Part shown: one piece after another, positions 52,461 to 61,088 of the stretch
How the letters are laid out: the number at the start of each line of letters is the position of its first letter
How positions within the stretch are numbered: the stretch's first letter is position 1
From: Lewinellaceae bacterium
Lineage (GTDB): Bacteria; Bacteroidota; Bacteroidia; Chitinophagales; Saprospiraceae
NCBI GenBank assembly: GCA_020636355.1
Contig: JACJYB010000004.1
Coordinates: forward strand, 124,001-188,000
DNA: 64,000 nucleotides
Direction: 5' to 3'
Translations under genes and position numbers: made by a program
Notes under the pieces: model-generated
What the model was told of the DNA's origin: nothing
Databases searched by the model: none
Seen by the model: only the letters and a program-made list of their open reading frames with translations

Positions 52461-52610
52461 CTAAAAGATGCTGTAAATGAATGGGGCAAGTGGACCACTT
52501 CCTCCGATCACGATGAACAGCCCAAGGAGTAGCAGAAGCACAATGATCGGGATCAGCCAATATTTTTTACGCGCTTGAAGAAAACGAAACAAGTCTATAA
52601 TACTTTCCAT
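52461..52610 (-). CDS. DUF5989 / SxtK-like 49-residue membrane protein
   Basis: A 49-residue frame found by reading the gap between its neighbours: MESIIDLFRFLQARKKYW, then one membrane helix (LIPIIVLLLLLGLFIVI), then GGSGPLAPFIYSIF. The FLxxRKKYWLxP start and the GPLAPFIYSIF end are the signature of DUF5989 proteins, which resemble SxtK. It is 20 bases after the carbamoyltransferase and 4 bases before the SxtJ-like gene, so it belongs to the same transcript. Its role is not known; the conserved tip could touch the periplasm. Confidence 0.88.
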   Translation of the reverse strand: MESIIDLFRFLQARKKYWLIPIIVLLLLLGLFIVIGGSGPLAPFIYSIF

Positions 52611-52630
52611 TGGCGTTCACTTAAATGGAT

Positions 52631-54463
52631 CTAATAAGCACCATTATTAGGCTGGTCCTTTTTTAAAAACAACAAATTACCAATTACCAGCACATCCATG
52701 GCAGTATTTCTAAAACATCGATAGGCATCTTCAGGACTGCAGACAATCGGTTCGTCCGCTACATTAAAACTGGTATTGAGCAGCACCCCGCATCCTGTCT
52801 TTTTTTTAAATGCCTCCAACAAAGCCCGATAATCCGGATTTACCATACGGTCCACCGTTTGAATACGCGCCGAAAAATCGACATGGGTAACTGCCGGAAG
52901 CGTACTTACCGGTATGCTAAGTTTCTCATCCAGGGTAAGCATTTCAAACCCGGACGGTAACGGTAGCTTCAAGGTGTCCTTAACGGAAGCAACGAGCAAC
53001 ATGTAAGGGGAAGGAATCGAAAGATCAAAATAATCTTCCGCAAATTCGGCCATGACCGATGGGGCAAAAGGCCGAAATGATTCCCGGCCTTTAATCTCCA
53101 AATTGATTTTGCGCTGTAAATCCGGATTTCTGGGATCGGCCAGAATGGAACGGTTGCCTAACGACCGCGGACCAAATTCCATCCTGCCCTGAAACCATCC
53201 GATAATATGTCCTTGCTGAATCTGATCGGCAACAGCCTCTGCCAACAAACTAAAGTCCTCAAAACGCTGATAAACAGCCCCGTAAGTATCAGCCATCTTA
53301 ATCGCATCGGAATCCGGGAATTGGGGACCCAGCAAAGCCCCTTGCATGGCATCCGTGTTTAACACCTCTCTGGGATCACCATAATAGAGGTATTTAACCG
53401 CCAAAGCTGCCCCCAGGGCGCCACCCGCATCACCCGCCGCCGGCTGAATGAACACGCTGTCGAATAGTCGAGCCCGGTGAAGCTTACCATTCGCTACACC
53501 ATTCAGTGCCACCCCGCCTGCCAGGCACAGATCATTGGCTTGCGTTGATTTTTTGGCTTCTCCGGCCATTTTCAGGATGATCTCTTCGGTCACCGATTGA
53601 ATCGCATAAGCCAGATTGCAGTGATACTGTTCAATAGCTTCATCAGGTTTACGGCGGGGAAATCCGAATAAGGCTTCCCACCGGCGACGACGGGTCATTT
53701 TTAAACCGGTCGAATAATCAAAATAGTTTTGATTCAGCCAGATGGATCCGTCATCCTTGATGGAGACCAGCTCCTGCCTGATAAGCTTTGTAAATCTTGC
53801 AATCTCCGGATGACTTGCCTGCCCATAGGGAGCCAACCCCATCAATTTGTATTCTCCCGAGTTGACCCTGAATCCCAGATGATCGGTAAATGCGGAATAT
53901 AGTAATCCAACGGAGTGCGGAAATCGAAGCTCTTTGAGCATGGTAATCCGGTTGCCTGCCCCCAAAGCCAGCGTAGCTGTCGACCATTCGCCTACGCCAT
54001 CCAGGGTAAGAATGGCTGCTTTTTCAAAAGGCGAAACATAAAATGCACTGGCGGCATGGGATAGATGGTGCCCGGAGAACAAAAGTTTTATTTCTTTTCT
54101 ATGGAAGTCGCCCACCTCGCCCAGACCGCGATAAATAAGGCGCTTCAGAAATAATTTCTCATTGATCCAATGGGGAATTGCTCTAACGAATGAACTGATG
54201 CCCCGGGGAGAAAAACCATAGTAGGTCTGTAATAGCCGCTCAAATTTCAACAGTGGTTTCTCGTAAAAGACAACGGCATCCAAATCTTGAAGCGTCAGCC
54301 CGGCCTCATCCAGGCAATAACGAATGGCCTGAACCGGGAACACAGGGCTGTGTTTAATCCGGTTGAATCGTTCTTCCTGAGCTGCCGCCACGACCTGGTC
54401 TCCAACGACCCGGGCTGCCGCTGAATCGTGCTCGAACGCTGAAATACCCCGGCTCTTGTTCAT
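52631..54463 (-). CDS. NodU/CmcH/SxtI-family O-carbamoyltransferase
   Basis: 610 residues, normal for the two-domain family. The N-terminal Kae1-like domain contains ISAFEHDSAAARVV, AAQEERFNRIKHSP, the metal-binding SGHHLSHAASAF, LTLDGVGEWSTATL and GEYKLMGLAPYG; CLAGGVALNGVANGK and GDAGGALGAAL follow. The C-terminal YrdC-like domain has GRMEFGPRSLGNRSILADPR and the closing LLNTSFNVADEPIV. The two active sites make carbamoyl-adenylate from carbamoyl phosphate and ATP and pass the carbamoyl group to a hydroxyl. The acceptor is unknown. Neighbours (SGNH hydrolase upstream, DUF5989 and SxtJ-like downstream) suggest a dedicated membrane-associated pathway. Confidence 0.95.
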   Translation of the reverse strand: MNKSRGISAFEHDSAAARVVGDQVVAAAQEERFNRIKHSPVFPVQAIRYCLDEAGLTLQDLDAVVFYEKPLLKFERLLQTYYGFSPRGISSFVRAIPHWINEKLFLKRLIYRGLGEVGDFHRKEIKLLFSGHHLSHAASAFYVSPFEKAAILTLDGVGEWSTATLALGAGNRITMLKELRFPHSVGLLYSAFTDHLGFRVNSGEYKLMGLAPYGQASHPEIARFTKLIRQELVSIKDDGSIWLNQNYFDYSTGLKMTRRRRWEALFGFPRRKPDEAIEQYHCNLAYAIQSVTEEIILKMAGEAKKSTQANDLCLAGGVALNGVANGKLHRARLFDSVFIQPAAGDAGGALGAALAVKYLYYGDPREVLNTDAMQGALLGPQFPDSDAIKMADTYGAVYQRFEDFSLLAEAVADQIQQGHIIGWFQGRMEFGPRSLGNRSILADPRNPDLQRKINLEIKGRESFRPFAPSVMAEFAEDYFDLSIPSPYMLLVASVKDTLKLPLPSGFEMLTLDEKLSIPVSTLPAVTHVDFSARIQTVDRMVNPDYRALLEAFKKKTGCGVLLNTSFNVADEPIVCSPEDAYRCFRNTAMDVLVIGNLLFLKKDQPNNGAY

Positions 54464-54541
54464 CCCCTATTTACCCTTGTCCTTTACATGACCGGAGTCC
54501 GGATTGCCCCAACCGGGATTTTGTTGCATCCATTTCCATAG

Positions 54542-55681
54542 TCATCCGGCAACCGTCCGGTACCCTACCGATCGCATGTGTTCATCGTAATTCCAGTAGA
54601 GGTGTACGCCCTCTTCCTCCTTGCTGCGTAAAGGCATGGTCAAATCAAGGAATTTTATACCCAGTTCATTGCATTGCTTCAACAAGACCTGCTGGTGAAT
54701 TTGGTAGGCATTAGTGGTTAGATCGAGACTATCCGGCAAATCTTCGGTACTTAGTGCACGTTCATAAGGATAGTAGTAGCGGGTAATCTGATTGCGGCTT
54801 GGGAGGTAGACGATAACCACTTTGGTCCCGAATTTGTCGCCAAAGAATTTTAAAAATGGTAGGAACTCACCCAGTTCGGGCTCAGATGGCAGTGCCTTCA
54901 ATTCTTTGCTAAACGCATTAATGCGAAATGGGTTAAATGTACCTGCATGCACCGCATCCGCAATCCCGGAAGAAAGCTGTCCAATTGATGCAGGAGCAGA
55001 ATGTGGGTCGTCTTGATCCGGAACCTGATCAAAAAAAGAAAGAGGCGCATTGAACCAGCGAAAATGGACCGGACCATAGGTCCTGGCCTGCTGGATTAAT
55101 TCCCAAATTCTGGGAACAAAAGGATTAAAATAATCTGGTTGTAAATAATGCTCCGGAATCAACGGCATGGATGTTCCAAGGTCGTTGGCATAGAGGCATA
55201 CCCATACCATCTCAGGACGGTAAATAGGTATCAGATCTGCGAAAACCTGCAGATACTCCGACAATCCCCGGCCGGTCAGTCCGCAATTAAATACTTCAAG
55301 TTGATCTGATCCAGACAGTTGATGCAGGTATGCGGGAATGGTCTGATCCTGACTGGACATGACTCCTTCCACAAAACTATCGCCGATCATCAGTATCCGG
55401 CGAACATCCGGAGGCTTGGTCACACACCACTCCTGGTCTCTGAATCCATATCGATTCATCCGGTGGACAAATCGGGCTTCTGTATCCAAACTGGACTGCC
55501 AATACCAATCCTGATCTCTCTGATAAATTCTGTGGGTCTCTTGCAGCACATTTACATCCAGGTCGATCCGGTTTAAGTTTTCAATTTCCGGGAGTGGAAA
55601 ACAAATGCGGAAAAGTAACTCCTGAACAACCGCAATGGCAATAAAATAGAAGCTTATTTTGATCCAGCGGTCCATATGCAT
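54542..55681 (-). CDS. Membrane-anchored SGNH/GDSL hydrolase (in-frame TGA near the C-terminus)
   Basis: 379 residues as read. An N-terminal membrane anchor (ISFYFIAIAVVQELLFRICF) is followed by the SGNH blocks: I IGDSFVEG (Ser nucleophile), II NCGLTGRG, III YANDLG, and V NYDEHMRSVGY with the Asp-x-His pair. The frame meets TGA at 54542-54544, but the same frame stays open for 24 more codons (LWKWMQQNPGWGNPD, SGHVKDKGK) to a TAG at 54467-54469, just 3 bases before the carbamoyltransferase start. The extension looks like the natural last helix of the protein, so the TGA may be a recent nonsense mutation or a sequencing error. SGNH enzymes transfer or remove acyl groups on carbohydrates; this one likely works on the carbamoylated product. 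Confidence 0.88.
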   Translation of the reverse strand: MHMDRWIKISFYFIAIAVVQELLFRICFPLPEIENLNRIDLDVNVLQETHRIYQRDQDWYWQSSLDTEARFVHRMNRYGFRDQEWCVTKPPDVRRILMIGDSFVEGVMSSQDQTIPAYLHQLSGSDQLEVFNCGLTGRGLSEYLQVFADLIPIYRPEMVWVCLYANDLGTSMPLIPEHYLQPDYFNPFVPRIWELIQQARTYGPVHFRWFNAPLSFFDQVPDQDDPHSAPASIGQLSSGIADAVHAGTFNPFRINAFSKELKALPSEPELGEFLPFLKFFGDKFGTKVVIVYLPSRNQITRYYYPYERALSTEDLPDSLDLTTNAYQIHQQVLLKQCNELGIKFLDLTMPLRSKEEEGVHLYWNYDEHMRSVGYRTVAG

Positions 55682-55738
55682 GCGGCATTATTTGAATGGT
55701 CATGTACGGTCTACTGCACAAAATAGAATTTCCTGCCA

Positions 55739-56938
55739 TCATTTGCCGGCAGGAGCCAGGTCACCATCGTACCTCCGGATGGATCCCATCCGGTTCAGCA
55801 GCACAAAGGCTAATGCTATAACAGGCAAGAGAATAGCCATCAAGGTAAAAGCTCCGGAGGTTCCCGCCTGCTTTACCATGGGCTGTAAAAGGATTGGTGA
55901 CAAGAACTGCCCCATGAACCAGAAAGTGGTCAATTTACCAATTTCCTGACCGCGGATTGCCGGCGGAGCCAGTTGCATGACCCACATATTAGTATTAGGC
56001 ATCATCATCCCGATACCTAATCCCAGGAAAAACAAGGCCAACACTGCCAATCCATATACTGTGGTGATTGCCAATAGCCCAAAACCACAGCCCATCAGCA
56101 AATAACCCAGGGAAAATATCGCCAAGTGGGTCCGGTTTCCTTTGATGCGATGGAAGTAATACGAAGATACCGCCGAAGAAGCCGTACTGGTGGCAATGGC
56201 CAGACCGATCAGGGCATTCTGCTTTACGCCTAATCCGACCAGGTGAAACGGAACCTGTACCGGCACCAGAAAGAAAGCAATCCACATCAACAAGGTGTTT
56301 ACGAATAAAAAATATATGAAGGCCGGAGCTTTAACCTTGTTTATCGACGCGTGGGTTACAGGAATGCTCCTGTCAGGCTCATACAAAAAGCGCCAGGTAA
56401 AAGGAAGGATGATTAATGCAACCAGGTAAATCAGGAAGGGATACCGCCATCCGATATCCGCTAAAACACCGCTCAATGTCAAAAACAGGATACCGCCGAT
56501 AGACATAAAGGCGATTTGAATCCCCACGAATCGTTGACGATCCGGACCGGTGTAATAATCGGCTACCAAGGTAACAACAATGGTCATGGATACCCCAACG
56601 GCAATACCAAGCAACGCACGTGCAATCAGAAATGCGTAGATCTCCTGCAGATACAAACCGGCAGAACCAGCCAATGCATAGAGCAGCAGGGAGCCACTCA
56701 ACAAGGGTAACCTTCCAAAACGGTCAATCAGACGTCCGGCTACCGGCGCAGTGATGGCAATAAACAGAGCTGGTATGGTAAGAATCAGGCGCACCAGCAT
56801 AGCTGCATTCTGGTGGCCCGAAAAGGCCTGGGTCATCTGTGGTAAAACCGGGGAAATGGTGATGATGGACATGATGGTCAGACTGCTCACTAAAAGAAGT
56901 GTCAGTTTAGTCATTCCACCACCATCTGTTTGCGTCAT
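55739..56938 (-). CDS. MFS transporter, 12-helix, drug-efflux-like
   Basis: The start at 56936-56938 (MTQTDGGGMTKLTLLLVSS) gives 399 residues; 19 codons before it have no coding sign. Motif A of the major facilitator family is present after helix 2 (GRLIDRFGRLPLL), motif C-like RALLGIAVGVSMTIVVTLVADYY follows, given by the piece LLGIAVGVSMTIV, and a second-half motif A is degenerate. Twelve helices are expected. Sequence style is that of the multidrug/arabinose-efflux subgroup. It is upstream of, and 57 bases from, the SGNH hydrolase on the same strand, so it could export or import material for the carbamoyltransferase module, but independent transcription cannot be excluded. Confidence 0.87.
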   Translation of the reverse strand: MTQTDGGGMTKLTLLLVSSLTIMSIITISPVLPQMTQAFSGHQNAAMLVRLILTIPALFIAITAPVAGRLIDRFGRLPLLSGSLLLYALAGSAGLYLQEIYAFLIARALLGIAVGVSMTIVVTLVADYYTGPDRQRFVGIQIAFMSIGGILFLTLSGVLADIGWRYPFLIYLVALIILPFTWRFLYEPDRSIPVTHASINKVKAPAFIYFLFVNTLLMWIAFFLVPVQVPFHLVGLGVKQNALIGLAIATSTASSAVSSYYFHRIKGNRTHLAIFSLGYLLMGCGFGLLAITTVYGLAVLALFFLGLGIGMMMPNTNMWVMQLAPPAIRGQEIGKLTTFWFMGQFLSPILLQPMVKQAGTSGAFTLMAILLPVIALAFVLLNRMGSIRRYDGDLAPAGK

Positions 56939-57054
56939 GGTTCTTTCGTTCTGTTTCCCGGAAAGATAAGGTAGAAATCCAGATAATACGGGCACGAAAC
57001 CATAGACACGGTGAACAAAAAAACTTACTCCATGCCTTATCCGTTGTAAATACT

Positions 57055-57732
57055 ATGAAACGCAGGCAGGCACTGGTTGAGTGGAATGGAGACATCTTAT
57101 CCGCATTGGCTCTTTACGATGCTAAACGACAGCATAACATGCATCCGGTAACCTTGCTCACACCGATCGCCCAACCTGCCAACCAAATTGCCACGCACGG
57201 CCTGCCGGCTCACCTGATCGAACGCCAGGCTATGAGTATGGGCATTCCCCTGCAGGCCGTTTACCACTCTGAAGACGCAAATGCACCCGAGAAGTTGGAA
57301 CGTTGGAATGCAACCATCAAACCATACCGGCATTCAGTTGGCATCGAATGGCTGGTTCGTAACGGTTCCCCGGGAAACCTCATGCATGCCCAGGGATCTA
57401 TCCAATTGCTAAATCCACTCGCAGGACAGGAGTCTGCCCGTTTGGCAGATCGATTCTGGGCGGCTGGCTTTAAAGCATTGGTTACCACAATAAATGCGTC
57501 GTGGCTGGAAGGAGACCTGGTAGGTCTGGAGTTTAATGAGGATTTTATCCGGATGTTACCCCAAGGGGTCGATCCCTGTGGCCGTAACGGTGAATTTTAC
57601 ACCTATGTGTACGATGGTCCGCTTTTCCGGCATCAGATACCGGTTGTTGCAGGTGATCGTTTTTTCAAGCGTTGGAGTTTTTCAGAGAAGTTGCAGGCGT
57701 ATTGGTATGTGGGACTGGAATTGGATCAGTGA
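57055..57732 (+). CDS. Dph6/DUF71-like protein with degenerate PP-loop
   Basis: 225 residues of the DUF71 (adenine nucleotide alpha-hydrolase, diphthine-ammonia-ligase-like) family. The C-terminal signature is intact: VDPCGRNGEFYTYVYDGPLF. The HGLPAHLIERQAMSMGIPL helix and GFKALVTTINASWL also fit. The N-terminal ATP-binding loop, SGGKDS in active members, reads WNGDILSALALY here at the same spacing, so Gly, Lys and Asp that contact ATP phosphates are changed without any indel; the downstream GDI motif is also altered (GIEW). The protein has probably lost or changed ATP chemistry. Bacteria lack diphthamide, so the natural role of this bacterial branch is unknown in any case. It is divergent from the MFS gene. 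Confidence 0.85.
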   Translation: MKRRQALVEWNGDILSALALYDAKRQHNMHPVTLLTPIAQPANQIATHGLPAHLIERQAMSMGIPLQAVYHSEDANAPEKLERWNATIKPYRHSVGIEWLVRNGSPGNLMHAQGSIQLLNPLAGQESARLADRFWAAGFKALVTTINASWLEGDLVGLEFNEDFIRMLPQGVDPCGRNGEFYTYVYDGPLFRHQIPVVAGDRFFKRWSFSEKLQAYWYVGLELDQ

Positions 57733-57733
57733 G

Positions 57734-58129
57734 TTATTGAACCTGGGCGGCATCAAGATAAAACATGTGGTTAACAGCACTCTGGAATGCCTCCAGTAAA
57801 TGTTTGCCAAAACCATTCGGACGAGCCAGGATCAAATAAATGCAATGCGATTTACCGGTTCTGCGAGTGGCCATGTAGCCATAAACATCCTCTTCTCCAA
57901 GACGGCCTCCCATCTCAAAAAAATCGAGCTGACCCAGTCCGGTCATGATCGGGCGAATCAGGGTAAGATGGAGGTCATATTCCTCCCGCACCAGCATATA
58001 AGGTAAAAAGTCTTCTTTCTGCCGGGGAAGGCGAATAAGATCGTAACTATTGATTAAGGCCTTGATCGCAGCATGGCTTCTGGGATGTTCCATCATTGGT
58101 GTATTTACTTCATATAACGAGGACAACAT
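57734..58129 (-). CDS. Hypothetical protein
   Basis: 131 residues, not recognised. It has a mixed alpha/beta composition with RSHAAIKALINSYDLIRLPR, a central YDLHLTLIRPIMTGLGQLDFFE, and GKSHCIYLILARPNGFGKHLLEAF. No membrane helix, signal peptide or metal motif is visible; a later start at 58096 (MMEHPRSHAAIK) is possible. Its 3' end is 1 base from the 3' end of the convergent Dph6-like gene. Codon use looks normal, and I judge it real because a long, unrelated frame on the opposite strand is absent here. Confidence 0.6.
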   Translation of the reverse strand: MLSSLYEVNTPMMEHPRSHAAIKALINSYDLIRLPRQKEDFLPYMLVREEYDLHLTLIRPIMTGLGQLDFFEMGGRLGEEDVYGYMATRRTGKSHCIYLILARPNGFGKHLLEAFQSAVNHMFYLDAAQVQ

Positions 58130-58686
58130 AGTCAGATTGTTTAGTATATAGGATAGACGGTGTTAAAGGCTCTAAGGTTGCACCACCTTCCTAAAAAAAA
58201 CTTAATAGGTTGGTTAATTGATGTTAAACGCATGAATTCACTACCTGGTATGAACCATGAAAAACCTTAACCTATAGATCTATTAATTAATGCATATTCG
58301 TTTGATTATGAACCGATTTAACACATGTTAAAGGTTATTGCAGCGCTATTTATTCTGCACAGGGTCAACCATCATTTAAAGTTTCGGAGATTGTTCCGTT
58401 AACCCCTGATTATCGACCAACAGTGCTATAAAACATACGAACGGACAGGATGTCAGCCACTTCATTCGAAGGTCCCACCGATCAATCGATGGAAAATGCC
58501 ATCTGAAGCCTTCATAGAGGTCAAAAAGTCACGGAAGAAGCCATTAAACGATAGCCTGAGGATGGAACCGCCGATTCCGTAGTCCCTTAAAAAATACATG
58601 GAAACGTATGGTGGTTAATCGTAGCGAAACCATCAGAAATGGTATTTTTATCTAGCGGATTTAGTGTTTGAAAACTCAGTTTTATT
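58130..58686. other. 557-base intergenic region upstream of DUF5916 gene; no gene called
   Basis: The left half is AT-rich and likely holds the promoters of the two divergent genes. An open stretch from about 58402 to 58584 (plus strand) lacks a credible start and family resemblance. Just before the DUF5916 start is a short symmetry (AAAACT and AGTTTT around C, near 58671-58683). I see no RNA gene, CRISPR or terminator. Confidence 0.55.
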
Positions 58687-60915
58687 ATGAATCGTAACAG
58701 AGGCTTCGGATTTGGCGTGATTATTTTTTTGACAAGCATAGCCTCTATGCCTGTATTTGGTCAAAGTGACCTCGATGGTGGCGATAATTTTTCCGATCGC
58801 CCGGTGACACAAGCCTATTATCTGGACAAAGCGCCGGTTATTGATGGCAAAATTATGGAAGATTCTGCCTGGACCAACATCCCCTCGTTTGGAAATCTCA
58901 GACAGGCGCGGCCCTATGCCGGCCACCCTGCCACCGAGAACACCGATATTCGGATCGGATACACCGATGAAATATTCTACCTCAGCGTCATCTGTTACGA
59001 CGCCCAGCCCCAGCATCTGGTCGTTTCCGATGCACGCCGGGATGCCCCGCTGGATGGCACGGATGCGTTCCTCTTTATCCTGGACACCTATCACGATGGT
59101 CAAAATGGATTTGTATTTGGCACCAACTCACTTGGCGTCGAATACGACGCTCAGGTCGACAAGGAAGGGCAGGGCAACCAAAATACCAACCGGCAGCAAG
59201 GAGGTACCGTAGGCGGATTTAACCTCAACTGGGATGCCTCCTGGGAAGTCAAAGCTCAGGTCACAGACTACGGCTGGACCGCAGAATTTGCCATTCCATT
59301 TCGTACCCTGCGATTCAAGTCGGGAGATGACGTAACCTGGGGTATCAATTTCCAGCGGAACATCCGCAAATCGAATGAAGTTGCTTATTGGGCTCCGCTC
59401 CCCATCCAGTTTGACCTCAAAAGGCTCTCCCTGGAAGGAACCCTGGAGGGTTTGGATTTAAAAAGCCCGGGAAACCTGAAGATCATACCCTATGCGCTCG
59501 TCAATGTGCATCAGAATCAAGTAGATGCCGACGATAAGGTTAAACTTGATCCAGAGGTAGGTGCCGATGTGAAATACAGCATAACGCCCAGCCTCACCCT
59601 CGATCTGACCTATAATACCGACTTTGCCCAGGTCGAAGTAGACGACCAGCAGGTCAATCTGGACCGTTTCAATCTCTTCTTCCCGGAGAAACGACCCTTT
59701 TTCCTGGAGAATGCCGGCCAATTCAGCGTTGGCAGTCCCGGTGAGGTGGACCTTTTCTTCAGCCGGAGAATCGGTATCGATGCCGACGGAAATCAGGTGC
59801 CCATCACAGGTGGTGCCCGGTTATCCGGCAAAATCAACAAAACCAATATCGGCCTGCTCACTATGTTCACGGATCCGGTACCGGAAAACAACATACAGCG
59901 CAATAATTTCACTGTCGCCCGGGTCAATCACGAAGTCGGCCGGTCCGCCATCGGCGCCGCGTACGTAGGACGGCAGGGCATTGGTGACGAAAGTGGCGAT
60001 TTTAACCGCGTTTACGCCATGGATGGCAGGCTGGGACTAGGAAAAAAAGCGCAATTGTCCGGATTTTACAGCAAGAGCTCTACCCCCGGCATTGAAGATG
60101 GAGACCACGCGTTTAAATTCCAGTCACGCTATGAATGGAATGGCCTGGAAGCTAACCTCGCTTATACCGAGGTAGGAGAAGGTTTTAATCCGGAAGTAGG
60201 CTTTTTGCTGCGTCAGGCTTTCCGCAAACCGGAAATGCTGGTGCTGCAGCGTATCCGCATGAATAACAAGTTTGGTTTGTTGGAGCTACGCCCGCATATT
60301 TCCTACCGCAGCTACTGGAATTTTGATAACTTCCTGGTGACCAGCTTTTTGCACATGGATAACCACTGGGAATTCGTCAATGGGATGGAAGCACATACCG
60401 GTATTAATTTCACAACCGAAGGAGTTGTCGAAGACTTTGAAATTGCCGAAGGGGTCATCGTACCCAAAGGCACTTACCGGCATAAAGAAGCGCAGCTGGT
60501 TTATTTCACCAACCCCAGCAAACCCCTCAGCGTCAATGTTCGTTCGGTCCTCGGTGGATTTTTCGGAGGCAAGCGGTACAACAATACGGTCACACTCAGC
60601 ATTCTTGCCGGCGATAAATTCAATTCTTCCCTTGGTTTCAGCCGGAACGACATCAAGCTGCCTTATGGTGATTTTAATACCAATATCTTCATAGGGCGCA
60701 TGGCCTATTCTTTCACGCCCCGCACCTACATCCAGAGCCTGATCCAGTACAACAGTGTCATCGACCTATGGTCCGCGAACATCCGCTTCGGCTGGCTGCA
60801 GCAGGCCAATACGGGCTTATTTGTGGTGCTGAACTACAACAAGGGCGACTTCGGCGAAATCGATAACCGCAGCTTTATCGTGAAATATAGCCGGGTATTT
60901 GATGTGATTAAATAG
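58687..60915 (+). CDS. DUF5916 outer-membrane protein with CBM9-like N-terminal domain
   Basis: 742 residues with a signal peptide (MNRNRGFGFGVIIFLTSIAS, cleaved near MPVFGQ). Residues ~40-230 form a family 9 carbohydrate-binding-like domain: PVIDGKIMEDSAWTNIPSF, RIGYTDEIFYLSVICYD, DGTDAFLFILDTYHDGQNG and WTAEFAIPFRTLRF. The rest is the DUF5916 barrel, starting GINFQRNIRKSNEVAYW, with FFLENAGQFSVG, VDLFFSRRIG and a strand-rich end ending in VFDVIK. It probably binds or imports glycans or their fragments at the outer membrane; no transporter function is proven for the family. It is transcribed alone. Confidence 0.92.
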   Translation: MNRNRGFGFGVIIFLTSIASMPVFGQSDLDGGDNFSDRPVTQAYYLDKAPVIDGKIMEDSAWTNIPSFGNLRQARPYAGHPATENTDIRIGYTDEIFYLSVICYDAQPQHLVVSDARRDAPLDGTDAFLFILDTYHDGQNGFVFGTNSLGVEYDAQVDKEGQGNQNTNRQQGGTVGGFNLNWDASWEVKAQVTDYGWTAEFAIPFRTLRFKSGDDVTWGINFQRNIRKSNEVAYWAPLPIQFDLKRLSLEGTLEGLDLKSPGNLKIIPYALVNVHQNQVDADDKVKLDPEVGADVKYSITPSLTLDLTYNTDFAQVEVDDQQVNLDRFNLFFPEKRPFFLENAGQFSVGSPGEVDLFFSRRIGIDADGNQVPITGGARLSGKINKTNIGLLTMFTDPVPENNIQRNNFTVARVNHEVGRSAIGAAYVGRQGIGDESGDFNRVYAMDGRLGLGKKAQLSGFYSKSSTPGIEDGDHAFKFQSRYEWNGLEANLAYTEVGEGFNPEVGFLLRQAFRKPEMLVLQRIRMNNKFGLLELRPHISYRSYWNFDNFLVTSFLHMDNHWEFVNGMEAHTGINFTTEGVVEDFEIAEGVIVPKGTYRHKEAQLVYFTNPSKPLSVNVRSVLGGFFGGKRYNNTVTLSILAGDKFNSSLGFSRNDIKLPYGDFNTNIFIGRMAYSFTPRTYIQSLIQYNSVIDLWSANIRFGWLQQANTGLFVVLNYNKGDFGEIDNRSFIVKYSRVFDVIK

Positions 60916-60927
60916 TTTTAAGGGAAC

Positions 60928-60967
60928 CACAGAGATACACAGAGTTTGGCACAGAGGGACACGGAGG
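60928..60967 (+). repeat. CACAGAG repeat array, forward copy
   Basis: Four CACAGAG-type heptamers spaced 10, 12 and 10 bases apart (60928, 60938, 60950 and CACGGAG at 60960), directly after the DUF5916 gene, followed by GTTGAATGTTGAGGGTTGAA. An inverted copy of the last three units lies at 62349-62378. CACAGAG-rich intergenic elements of this kind are widespread in Bacteroidota genomes; what they do is not known. Confidence 0.7.
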
Positions 60968-61088
60968 AAGGTTGAATGTTGAGGGTTGAATTTTGAATGA
61001 GAAGATATAATAACAAACTTTCTCTACTTGGTACAGTTAGGAGATATCCAATTGTATCTGGTTAGAATAACATTTGCTGGGTCCCCGA

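Noticed and set aside
58402..58584. Open stretch before the DUF5916 gene, considered as a gene remnant
   Set aside because: No start codon early in the frame and no resemblance to a family; its length is expected by chance.
60928..60967. CACAGAG array considered as a CRISPR
   Set aside because: Units are 7 bases with 3-5 base gaps; there are no spacers of CRISPR length and no cas genes.
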